Shown: one piece after another, positions 15,089 through 23,033 of the stretch | Layout: every line of letters begins with the position of its first letter | Numbering within the stretch: the stretch's first letter is position 1 | Origin: an uncultured SAR86 cluster bacterium | Lineage (GTDB): Bacteria > Pseudomonadota > Gammaproteobacteria > Magnimaribacterales > D2472 | Assembly (NCBI GenBank): GCA_902509555.1 | Contig: CABWYS010000007.1 | Coordinates: forward strand, 1-38,842 | DNA: 38,842 bases | Reading direction: 5' to 3' | Made by a program: the position numbers and the translations under genes | Notes under the pieces: generated by a model | What the model was told of the DNA's origin: nothing | Database searches by the model: none | What the model saw: only the letters and a program-made list of their open reading frames with translations

Positions 15089-17127
15089 ATGTTTTAGCAG
15101 TTATCCAGGCAAGATTAGGCTCCACAAGATTACCTAATAAGGTAATGAAAAGAATAGAAGATCAAACTCTTATTCAGCTACTCGTTTCAAGATTATCAAA
15201 ATCCAGGCATATTGATCAAATTATTGTTGCAACTTCAAAGGATGCTGAGAACTTGCCTCTTGTTGATCATGTTAAAAAGATGGGAATAGAATGTTTTCAG
15301 GGCAGTGAAGAGGATGTGTTGATGAGATATTTTAGTGCGGCTAAAAAATACAATGCAGATACAATTGTTAGGATAACAGGTGACTGCCCATTGATAGATG
15401 CTTCTTTGGTAGATAAAGTTATTTCTAAATTTAATTCTTCTGATTGTGATTATGTGTCAAATAATTACCCTCCAACATATCCAGATGGATTAGATGTTGA
15501 GGTTTTCTCATTATCATCTCTTGATATTGCAAATCGTTTTGCCATCTCAATATCAGATAGAGAACATGTAACACCATATATTAGAAATTCAGGCAAATTT
15601 AAAGTCGATGTTGTATCAAATTCAGAAGATTTTTCTGACAGAAGGTGGACTGTAGATGAGCAAGAAGATTTCTTAGTTATTCAAAAGATATACAAACACT
15701 TTTTTCCAAATATTCACTTTAGCTGGAAAGATATTATGAAGCTGGAAGAAGAAAAACCTGATATATTTATTGACAATAAATTCATTAAAAGAAATGAAGG
15801 CATGCATATGGGTAAAGGGCAAAAACTTTGGAAAAGAGCAAAAAAGATTATTCCTGGAGGTAATATGCTCTTGTCCAAGAGATCTGAGCAATACTTGCCA
15901 GAGTATTGGCCCTCATATTTTAAAGAAGCTTATGGCTGTAAGTTAAAGGACTTAGATGGAAATGAGTATATTGATATGTCAATTATGGGCATTGGAACCA
16001 ATATTCTTGGATATGGGAATAAATTAGTTGATGAAGAGGTAACCAGGGTAGTTAAACAAGGAAACATGAGTTCTTTAAATTGTCCCGAAGAGGTTTATCT
16101 TGCTGAAACATTAATTGATCTTCATCCCTGGGCTGATATGGCCCGATTTGCGCGATCTGGTGGTGAGGCAAATGCTATAGCAATAAGAATTTCTCGTGCT
16201 GCTACAGGAAAAGATAATGTTGCAGTATGTGGATATCATGGATGGCATGATTGGTATTTATCTGTAAATCACAATACTCAAAATTCTGAAAATTCAAAAG
16301 GCCTTGACGAACATCTGCTACCAGGCTTATCTCCAACTGGAGTTCCTTCAAGCCTTAAAAATACTGTATTCCCATTTTCTTATAATGACTTTGAGCAGCT
16401 CTCCGATTTAGTTAAAAATTACAATATTGGTACCATTAAGATGGAGGTCATGAGAAACGAAGAGCCAAAAAATGATTTTCTTCATAAGGTAAGAAAACTA
16501 TCCTCTGATAATAATATAGTGCTTATATTTGATGAATGCACCTCAGGGTTTAGGGAAACTTTTGGCGGTCTCCATAAAAAATTTGGTGTTGAGCCTGATA
16601 TGGCTATGTTTGGTAAGGCGCTTGGTAATGGTTATGCAATTACTGCAACTATTGGGAGGAAAGAAATTATGGAAGCAGCTCAAAGTACTTTCATAAGCAG
16701 TACTTTTTGGACAGAGCGAATAGGGCCTGTTGCAGCCTTAAAAACTCTAGAGGTTATGAATAATTTAAAGTCCTGGGAAACCATTACAAGCAAAGGAATA
16801 TTTATAAAAAATTCTTGGGATGAGCTTGCAACTAAACATAATTTAAAAATTAACCACTTTGGAATTCCGGCTTTAGCTGGTTTTAATATTGATAGTAAAT
16901 TTTCACTGGAATATAAAACTTTTATTACTCAGGAAATGTTAAAAAAAGGATATTTGGCCTCTAATGTAGTTTACTCATGCACAGAGCACACTAAAGAAGT
17001 TGTTCAAAATTATCTTGAAGAGCTAGATAAAATTTTTTCTAAAATAAAATCTTGCGAAGAAAAAGATTCTATTGGTTCTCTTCTTGATGGAGAGGTTTGC
17101 CACTCTGGATTCGGAAGGTTGAATTAG
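15085..17127 (+). CDS. Fusion: SpsF-type cytidylyltransferase + class III (GSA-like) aminotransferase
   Basis: One 680-residue frame with two enzymes. Residues 1-235: nucleotidyltransferase related to SpsF/PseF/NeuA, with IQARLGSTRLPNKV (7-20), RITGDCPLID (96-105) and SDREHVTPYI (158-167); this type activates nonulosonic acids with CMP. Residues 243-680: PLP-dependent aminotransferase like glutamate-1-semialdehyde aminomutase, with DECTSGFR (Asp483) and the Schiff-base lysine in MFGKALGNGY (Lys511). Start ATG 15085 overlaps the preceding stop. An AAGG at 15797-15800 sits 7 bases before an in-frame ATG at 15808, just at the domain junction, so a free aminotransferase may also be made. It probably aminates a keto-sugar; the sugar is unknown. 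Confidence 0.85.
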   Translation: MNVLAVIQARLGSTRLPNKVMKRIEDQTLIQLLVSRLSKSRHIDQIIVATSKDAENLPLVDHVKKMGIECFQGSEEDVLMRYFSAAKKYNADTIVRITGDCPLIDASLVDKVISKFNSSDCDYVSNNYPPTYPDGLDVEVFSLSSLDIANRFAISISDREHVTPYIRNSGKFKVDVVSNSEDFSDRRWTVDEQEDFLVIQKIYKHFFPNIHFSWKDIMKLEEEKPDIFIDNKFIKRNEGMHMGKGQKLWKRAKKIIPGGNMLLSKRSEQYLPEYWPSYFKEAYGCKLKDLDGNEYIDMSIMGIGTNILGYGNKLVDEEVTRVVKQGNMSSLNCPEEVYLAETLIDLHPWADMARFARSGGEANAIAIRISRAATGKDNVAVCGYHGWHDWYLSVNHNTQNSENSKGLDEHLLPGLSPTGVPSSLKNTVFPFSYNDFEQLSDLVKNYNIGTIKMEVMRNEEPKNDFLHKVRKLSSDNNIVLIFDECTSGFRETFGGLHKKFGVEPDMAMFGKALGNGYAITATIGRKEIMEAAQSTFISSTFWTERIGPVAALKTLEVMNNLKSWETITSKGIFIKNSWDELATKHNLKINHFGIPALAGFNIDSKFSLEYKTFITQEMLKKGYLASNVVYSCTEHTKEVVQNYLEELDKIFSKIKSCEEKDSIGSLLDGEVCHSGFGRLN

Positions 17128-17137
17128 AGAACGAGAA

Positions 17138-17992
17138 ATGATCATTATTTTTGGCTCAACTGGTTTTTTGGGAAACTACCTTTTAACTTTTCTTAAACAG
17201 AAAGGTCTTCCAGTCGAATCTGTTTCAAGGGATCATATCCATAATGAGAGTGGTGTTTGGGATATAAATAAAAAAATAATAAAAAAGATGCAGCATGCTT
17301 CAACAGTTATTAATTGTATTGCTCAAACCAATCTATTGGAATGTGAAATTAATTCGTTTGACTCTACGACTGTTAACGCAAATTTCCCGCTTATTCTTTC
17401 TAAGATTTTGCCTAATAATGTTAATTTAATTCATATCTCTAGTGACGCTATGTATGAGTCGCAGAATAACTTTTCAAATGAGAACACTGATATTTTGATA
17501 TCAAACAATTATTCTAATCAGAAATTAAAAGCAGAGGATTGCATTCTTTACCATCCAAATACTTGTGTGTTGAGAACTAGCTTTATTGGCTATAATTATA
17601 GAAACCTAGGAATAGTAAATCATTTTATAAGTTCAGTTAATCGGAGCAGAGAAATCTTGGGTTGGAATGATGCGTATACTTCATCATTGCATATTTCCCA
17701 TGTATGCAAAATTATTGATTATATTGTCTCTAATCCTATGGATGGGATATTTAATATTGGCACTCTTAAACCATACACAAAATTTGAATTCTTGGATTGC
17801 CTTGCTCAAAAATTATCGTTACCTATAACAGTTCGATCAATCCCATCTCCATGTGATGAGCAGCTTGTTAGAAATAAGAATCTAGGCATGGATTCCTCAA
17901 AGATATTTGATGAGATAAATATGAATGGATGGCTATTGAATGATGTAGTCCAAGAGACATATCATGAAATTAAAGATTTCCTTAAAGTGTAG
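17138..17992 (+). CDS. RmlD-like NAD(P)-dependent sugar reductase/epimerase (SDR)
   Basis: Extended SDR of 284 residues related to dTDP-4-dehydrorhamnose reductase. It has the nucleotide-binding GSTGFLG near residue 6, VINCIAQTN in the middle, the catalytic pair Tyr-x3-Lys in NNYSNQK, and RTSFIG plus FNIGTLKPYTKFEF in the C-terminal half. It lies 10 bases after the fusion gene in the same direction. A role in reducing or epimerising a keto-sugar from the PseB branch is an inference. No dTDP-sugar genes (RmlA/B/C) are seen nearby, so dTDP-rhamnose itself is not suggested. Confidence 0.8.
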   Translation: MIIIFGSTGFLGNYLLTFLKQKGLPVESVSRDHIHNESGVWDINKKIIKKMQHASTVINCIAQTNLLECEINSFDSTTVNANFPLILSKILPNNVNLIHISSDAMYESQNNFSNENTDILISNNYSNQKLKAEDCILYHPNTCVLRTSFIGYNYRNLGIVNHFISSVNRSREILGWNDAYTSSLHISHVCKIIDYIVSNPMDGIFNIGTLKPYTKFEFLDCLAQKLSLPITVRSIPSPCDEQLVRNKNLGMDSSKIFDEINMNGWLLNDVVQETYHEIKDFLKV

Positions 17993-18033
17993 TTATTCCT
18001 TCTTTTTTAATGCGGTAATATACTACGAGTAAT

Positions 18034-19344
18034 ATGGATATAACAATTATTGGAACTGGATATGTAGGGCTAGTTGCAGGGGCCTGTTTTTCGAAAGCAG
18101 GCCATAATGTTATTTCCTTAGATACAAATGTTGAGAGAATCAATGGCTTAAATAACCTGGAATTACCTATTTTTGAGCCAGGCCTTAAAAACATTATTAC
18201 CAAATCATTTAAGGAGAAAAGATTAAAGTTTTCAACTTCTTACAAGCAAGCCTGCGTTAACAAAGTTATTTTTATATGTGTTGATACTCCAAGCAAGAAA
18301 AATGGTGAGGCTGATCTTACAAATCTTAAAAAGGTTTTAAATTCCCTAGCTGAATTTATTCAGCCGGGTGCTATGTTAATAACAAAATCTACTGTTCCAG
18401 TAGGTACAGGTAAATTCATAAAATCTTTTTTTGATAATAAGTTTGCGAATAGAGAAATGAATCTTCGGTTCTGTTCAAATCCTGAATTTCTTAGGGAGGG
18501 CTCTGCTGTAAGAGATTTTTTAAAGCCTGAAAGAATAATTATAGGATGTGATTCCCCGCAAGGACGAAAAATTATGGAAGAAATTTATCACCCTATTGAT
18601 AAAAAAATATTTAATAAAATGATTTATATGTCTGTCTCCTCCGCAGAACTATCCAAGTATGCGGCTAATGCTTTTCTAGCCACAAAAATTAGTTTTGTTA
18701 ATGAAATAGCAAAACTTTCAGACAAAGTAGGCGCCAATATTCATGAAATTAAATCTGCACTTGGATCAGATTCTAGAATAGGTGATCAATTCCTAAATGC
18801 TGGATTAGGTTTTGGTGGATCATGTTTTCCAAAGGATTTAAACGCACTTTATTACTTAGAAAAAAAATTTAAGTTAGAACCAAGTATTGTCAAGACAGTT
18901 TTAGCTTTAAACAATTCACAAATAGATTATTTCTATAATAAGATAAAGAAGCATTATGGACGCTCTTTGAAAAATAAAACTATATGTTTTTGGGGGCTAT
19001 CATTCAAACCAAATACTGATGATGTCCGTGATTCTATGGCTATCAGCCTGATTAACAAATTATCGAAAGAAGTTAAATATCTTAGGCTTTATGATCCAGT
19101 AGCAAATAAAAATGCAAAAATGGTATTAAGTTCATTGAGTGATATAGAGTTTTTTGAAAATATGTATGACGCATTACATAGTTCAGATTGCTTAATCATT
19201 GCCACTGAATGGGAGCTTTTCTCCAAGCCAGATATCAAAAAATTAAGCTTTCTGAAAGACAAACTAATATTTGATGGCAGAAATATTTTAGATGCCGATC
19301 AGCTCAATAAATATAATATAATCTATAATGGTATTGGCTGTTAA
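18034..19344 (+). CDS. ugd: UDP-glucose 6-dehydrogenase
   Basis: Oxidises UDP-glucose to UDP-glucuronate with two NAD. The 436 residues contain the N-terminal GTGYVG (7-12), STVPVGTG, SNPEFLREGSA, the central helix KYAANAFLATKISFVNE, and the catalytic cysteine Cys264 in GFGGSCFPKD. FWGLSFKPNTDDVRDSMA is the typical start of the C-terminal domain. The GFGGSCFPKD form points to UDP-glucose rather than UDP-GlcNAc substrates. A gap of 41 bases with TAATATACT-like sequence precedes it, so a promoter close to the ATG is possible but not convincing. Confidence 0.92.
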   Translation: MDITIIGTGYVGLVAGACFSKAGHNVISLDTNVERINGLNNLELPIFEPGLKNIITKSFKEKRLKFSTSYKQACVNKVIFICVDTPSKKNGEADLTNLKKVLNSLAEFIQPGAMLITKSTVPVGTGKFIKSFFDNKFANREMNLRFCSNPEFLREGSAVRDFLKPERIIIGCDSPQGRKIMEEIYHPIDKKIFNKMIYMSVSSAELSKYAANAFLATKISFVNEIAKLSDKVGANIHEIKSALGSDSRIGDQFLNAGLGFGGSCFPKDLNALYYLEKKFKLEPSIVKTVLALNNSQIDYFYNKIKKHYGRSLKNKTICFWGLSFKPNTDDVRDSMAISLINKLSKEVKYLRLYDPVANKNAKMVLSSLSDIEFFENMYDALHSSDCLIIATEWELFSKPDIKKLSFLKDKLIFDGRNILDADQLNKYNIIYNGIGC

Positions 19345-19364
19345 TACGCTCTAACTGTTATAAT
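19334..19364 (+). promoter_or_regulatory. Strong candidate promoter for tviB-tviC-wzx
   Basis: TGTTATAAT (19356-19364) is a perfect extended -10. TTGGCT at 19334-19339 is a partial -35 with 19-base spacing. It starts inside the ugd end and predicts a leader of about 65 bases before tviB, so module B probably has its own transcript. Confidence 0.6.
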
Positions 19365-19434
19365 GCCTTCAAAATTTATACCCCGAAGTCCTTATTAACT
19401 CAAAAATACCCTAAATATATACAAAAGCTTTTGA

Positions 19435-20715
19435 ATGTCAGAAATTAATTTATCAAACCTAAATATAGCAATTATAGGCCTAGGCTATGTGGGTTTGCCA
19501 CTAGCTTTGGAATTTTCTAAGAAATATTCAGTAGTCGGTTTTGACATTAACGAGAATAGAATAAATGAACTGTCAGATGGTTTAGATGAAACAAATGAGG
19601 CAGATAAGAATGAGTTATTATCATCTGATATATTATTTTCATCAGATATATTAGATATCAAAAGTGCGACCTGCTATATAATTACTGTTCCAACACCAAT
19701 TGACAAAAATAAAGATCCTGATCTTCAGCCACTAGTTGCTGCGAGTGAGTTGGTAGGAAAAGTATTAAAGCAAGATGATATAGTAATATATGAATCGACT
19801 GTATATCCTGGAGCAACAGAGGAAGTATGTGTTCCAGTCCTGGCTGAAAAGTCATCTTTGAAATACAACGAGTCTTTTTTTGTGGGCTATTCACCAGAAA
19901 GAATCAACCCTGGTGATAAAGAGCACCGGCTGCAAGATATTACCAAGGTAACATCAGGATCAAATCCCAGAATAGCTTCATGGGTTGATGCTCTGTATAG
20001 TTCCATTATTTTAGCCGGAACTCATAAAGCATCTTCAATAAAAGTAGCCGAAGCAGCTAAAGTTATTGAAAACACTCAGAGAGATCTCAACATAGCTCTA
20101 ATTAATGAGCTAGCAATTATTTTTGATAGGCTCAACATAAACACTGTAGATGTTTTAGCAGCAGCAGGTACCAAATGGAACTTTTTACCTTTCAGTCCAG
20201 GTCTAGTTGGAGGCCACTGCATAGGAGTTGATCCATACTACCTTACTCACAAAGCTCAAGCTATTGGTTATGAACCTGAAGTAATTTTAGCTGGCAGAAG
20301 ATTAAATGATAGGATGGCTGACTTTATTGCATCTAAATCAATCAATTTTATTACTCAACAAGATATTGATATAACTCAGGCAAAAATTCTTGTCATGGGG
20401 CTCACATTCAAAGAAAACTGCCCAGATATAAGGAATACAAAAGTTATAGATGTTATATCTGCATTGAAAAAACAAAAAACATCTGTAGATATATATGATC
20501 CATGGGTTAACAAAGAAATAGCAAAAAAAGAATATAACCTTGATATGTTAGATGACATAAAGCTCAATAGCTATAATATGATAATTGTAGCAGTTGGCCA
20601 TGATCAATTCCGTGAATTAGGAATAGAGCAAATACGAAAATTTGGAAAGAAGGAATGCGCGATTTATGATTTAAAAAATATCTTTCCTAGTGATCAAGCA
20701 GATATGCAACTATAA
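19435..20715 (+). CDS. tviB: UDP-N-acetylglucosamine 6-dehydrogenase (TviB/WbpO/WbpA group)
   Basis: Oxidises the C6 of UDP-GlcNAc (or UDP-GalNAc) to the uronic acid. The 426 residues contain GLGYVGLPLA (15-24), YESTVYPGATEEVC, GYSPERINPGD, KVIENTQRDLNIALINE and the catalytic Cys262 in GLVGGHCIGVDPYY, which is the form of the UDP-HexNAc dehydrogenases as opposed to GFGGSCFPKD of Ugd. GLTFKENCPDIRNTKVIDV opens the C-terminal domain. It is followed 4 bases later by a TviC-like epimerase, the classical tviBC or wbpOP pairing. Confidence 0.9.
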   Translation: MSEINLSNLNIAIIGLGYVGLPLALEFSKKYSVVGFDINENRINELSDGLDETNEADKNELLSSDILFSSDILDIKSATCYIITVPTPIDKNKDPDLQPLVAASELVGKVLKQDDIVIYESTVYPGATEEVCVPVLAEKSSLKYNESFFVGYSPERINPGDKEHRLQDITKVTSGSNPRIASWVDALYSSIILAGTHKASSIKVAEAAKVIENTQRDLNIALINELAIIFDRLNINTVDVLAAAGTKWNFLPFSPGLVGGHCIGVDPYYLTHKAQAIGYEPEVILAGRRLNDRMADFIASKSINFITQQDIDITQAKILVMGLTFKENCPDIRNTKVIDVISALKKQKTSVDIYDPWVNKEIAKKEYNLDMLDDIKLNSYNMIIVAVGHDQFRELGIEQIRKFGKKECAIYDLKNIFPSDQADMQL

Positions 20716-20719
20716 TTTT

Positions 20720-21757
20720 ATGAATCTTAACGCCTATCAGGAAGCTAAAGAATACCTCCTATCCAATCAATTCAAATGGATGATTTCAGGGGTTGGTGGT
20801 TTTATAGGGAGTAATTTACTTGAGCAGTTATTAAAACTTAATCAAATCGTTGTTGGCCTTGATAATTTTTCAACTGGTTTCAAAGAGAATATTCAGGCTA
20901 CAAAAGAAAATGTTACTTCTTCTCAGTGGAAAAGGTTTTCATTTATAGAGGGGGATATTTTGGATGAGCTGTTATGTAAGACTTCCTGTAAAGACATTGA
21001 CTTTGTTTTGCATCAAGCTGCTCTTGGCTCAGTTCCAAGGAGCATATCAGATCCCATAAATTCGAATAGCAGCAATATAACAGGTTTTTTAAATATGCTG
21101 GTTGCAGCTAAAGACATAGGTGTAAAAAGGTTCATTTATGCAGCCAGTAGTTCAACATATGGTGATCATCCTGACCTACCCAAAAAAGAGAGCGTTATAG
21201 GGAAACCACTAAGTCCATATGCAGTAACTAAGCTTGTAAATGAAATATATGCAGGAGTTTTCAAACATACCTATAATTTAGATTCCATCGGTTTGCGGTA
21301 CTTTAATGTTTTTGGGAGAAGGCAAACAGTTAACAGCTCATACGCTGCTGTAATACCTAAATGGGTTGGAGCATTGATAGGTGGAGAAGACGTATTTATT
21401 AATGGGGATGGAACCACTAGTAGAGATTTCACTTTTATTGATAATGTTGTTCAGGCAAATATTTTAGCTGCTACTACCCAAAACGCTGATGCTGTAAATC
21501 AAATCTATAATATAGCTGCAGGCGAGCAAACAACACTGATTAAGCTTTTTGAATTGATATCTCAAAACCTTCAAATGACTGATTCCACAATATTATTGAG
21601 GGAGCCAATATTTAGAGACTTTCGTGAGGGAGATGTAAAACATTCATTAGCAGATATTTCTAAGGCAAGGCTTGCTCTCGGCTATAATCCAACTCATAAC
21701 GTTGAAAAAGGTATTAAGGAAGCTGTTGCTTGGTACATAGAAAACCTTAATGCCTAA
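20720..21757 (+). CDS. tviC: UDP-GlcNAc(A) 4-epimerase (TviC/WbpP group)
   Basis: Extended SDR that interconverts gluco and galacto forms of UDP-HexNAc or UDP-HexNAcA. ATG 20720 gives 345 residues (the frame reaches back to 20690 inside tviB, but this ATG fits the family). It has GVGGFIGSN (24-32), SSSTYGDHPDLPK (143-155), Tyr167-x3-Lys171 in SPYAVTK, and LRYFNVFGRRQ, a very characteristic WbpP/TviC sequence. With tviB it should produce UDP-GalNAcA. It overlaps the next gene by 8 bases. Confidence 0.9.
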   Translation: MNLNAYQEAKEYLLSNQFKWMISGVGGFIGSNLLEQLLKLNQIVVGLDNFSTGFKENIQATKENVTSSQWKRFSFIEGDILDELLCKTSCKDIDFVLHQAALGSVPRSISDPINSNSSNITGFLNMLVAAKDIGVKRFIYAASSSTYGDHPDLPKKESVIGKPLSPYAVTKLVNEIYAGVFKHTYNLDSIGLRYFNVFGRRQTVNSSYAAVIPKWVGALIGGEDVFINGDGTTSRDFTFIDNVVQANILAATTQNADAVNQIYNIAAGEQTTLIKLFELISQNLQMTDSTILLREPIFRDFREGDVKHSLADISKARLALGYNPTHNVEKGIKEAVAWYIENLNA

Positions 21758-23012
21758 AAATAATTTTTTAAAAAATGCTTCGACTTATTTTGGAGCTAAT
21801 ATTTTAAATGGACTGATACCTTTTTTACTTTTGCCTGTACTCACAAGATTTCTTTCTGTAGAGAGTTATGGTGAGGTTGCAATATTTCAGACTTTATACA
21901 TGGCATTAAGTGCTTTTGTTGGCATTACTATGGCAGGGGCATCAGATAGAAAATTTTTTGATGGCGAGGCGTCAAATAAATTAGGCAATTTTATTGGGGC
22001 ATGTTTTCAAATTTGTATTTTGCTTACTGCATTAACCACGGCTATTTTTTTAATATATAGAAATCAAGCATCTGCTCTCCTTGGCGTCTCCTTGGATTAT
22101 ATTTTTTATGCAATATTTGTATCTGTTTCACTTGTTGTTATTCAAATTAGACTTGGGCAATGGCAAGTGAGAGAGCGAGTGTTTGCATATTCTTTTATGC
22201 AAATTTCTCAATCTTCATTAGTTGTGATTTTTGCAGTAATTATGGTGGCATTTTTAAACTTTGATGCATTGGGAAGAATTTATGCTCAGGTAATTATTTG
22301 TGGGTTCTTGGCAGCAATTTCAATTATTCTTTTAGTAAAAGATAACCTGTTAAATTTTTTTTCTTGGAATCCGCAGCATATAAGAGAAGCACTAAGTTTT
22401 GGAATTCCATTAATGCCTCACATAGTAGGGGTTTTTTTATTAACAATGATAGACCGTTTCATCATTGCCGGTGAGCTCGGAATTGGTAAGTCTGGAATTT
22501 ATATGCTGGCAGCTCAACTCGCTACTTTAGTTGTTTTAGTGCATGAGGCGATCAACAAAGCATTTTGGCCATGGCTTTTTGAAAAACTAAAACTAGATCA
22601 AATAGATGATAAGATTCTTATTGTAAAATATACATATATTTGGTTCTTTGTAATAATTCTTACTGCTCCACTTGCCTTTTGGCTGGGTCCAATTTTAGTA
22701 AGAATAGTGGCTGGTCCTGATTATGCTGAGGCTGGTATAGTCTTTGGCTGGCTGGCTCTTGGCCACTCAATTGGTGGTATGTATTCAATGCTAAATCCAT
22801 ATATATATTATTCAAAAAAGACGTCTATACTCTCCTGGGTAACAATTGTCTCCGGATGCTTGAACGTAGGCTTATTGCTTATTTTTATTAAACTATATGG
22901 TATGCAAGGAGCCGCAATAGCATTTGCCTTATCAATGTTGGTAAGATTCTTGCTGACATGGATAGCAGCTCAATCTAAGCATCCTATGCCTTGGCTATAT
23001 TTCTTAAAATAG
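21750..23012 (+). CDS. wzx: Polysaccharide flippase (Wzx-like, MOP superfamily)
   Basis: Inner-membrane protein of 420 residues, built almost entirely of hydrophobic segments (about 12 predictable helices). The N-terminus NASTYFGANILNGLIPFLLLPVLTRFLS is typical of polysaccharide-transport and Wzx flippases, which move undecaprenyl-linked repeat units to the periplasm. It is translationally coupled to tviC (8-base overlap). Its stop codon sits in the hairpin shared with the opposite acyltransferase gene. Confidence 0.85.
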   Translation: MPKNNFLKNASTYFGANILNGLIPFLLLPVLTRFLSVESYGEVAIFQTLYMALSAFVGITMAGASDRKFFDGEASNKLGNFIGACFQICILLTALTTAIFLIYRNQASALLGVSLDYIFYAIFVSVSLVVIQIRLGQWQVRERVFAYSFMQISQSSLVVIFAVIMVAFLNFDALGRIYAQVIICGFLAAISIILLVKDNLLNFFSWNPQHIREALSFGIPLMPHIVGVFLLTMIDRFIIAGELGIGKSGIYMLAAQLATLVVLVHEAINKAFWPWLFEKLKLDQIDDKILIVKYTYIWFFVIILTAPLAFWLGPILVRIVAGPDYAEAGIVFGWLALGHSIGGMYSMLNPYIYYSKKTSILSWVTIVSGCLNVGLLLIFIKLYGMQGAAIAFALSMLVRFLLTWIAAQSKHPMPWLYFLK

Positions 23013-23033
23013 CTAACTAGGATTAGTCAGCTA
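23010..23033. terminator. Probable bidirectional terminator between convergent genes
   Basis: TAGCTAACTA and TAGTCAGCTA pair around GGAT: nine base pairs with one A-C mismatch. On the + strand it is followed by TCTAATATTTTCTTT and on the - strand by TTTTAAGAAA. It covers the stop codon of wzx and the 3' end of the acyltransferase gene, which are only 14 bases apart. No other terminator serves this convergent junction. Confidence 0.6.

Noticed and set aside
18016-18033. TATACT near the ugd start as a promoter
   Set aside because: It would start transcription within a few bases of the ATG and lacks a -35; too weak to list.
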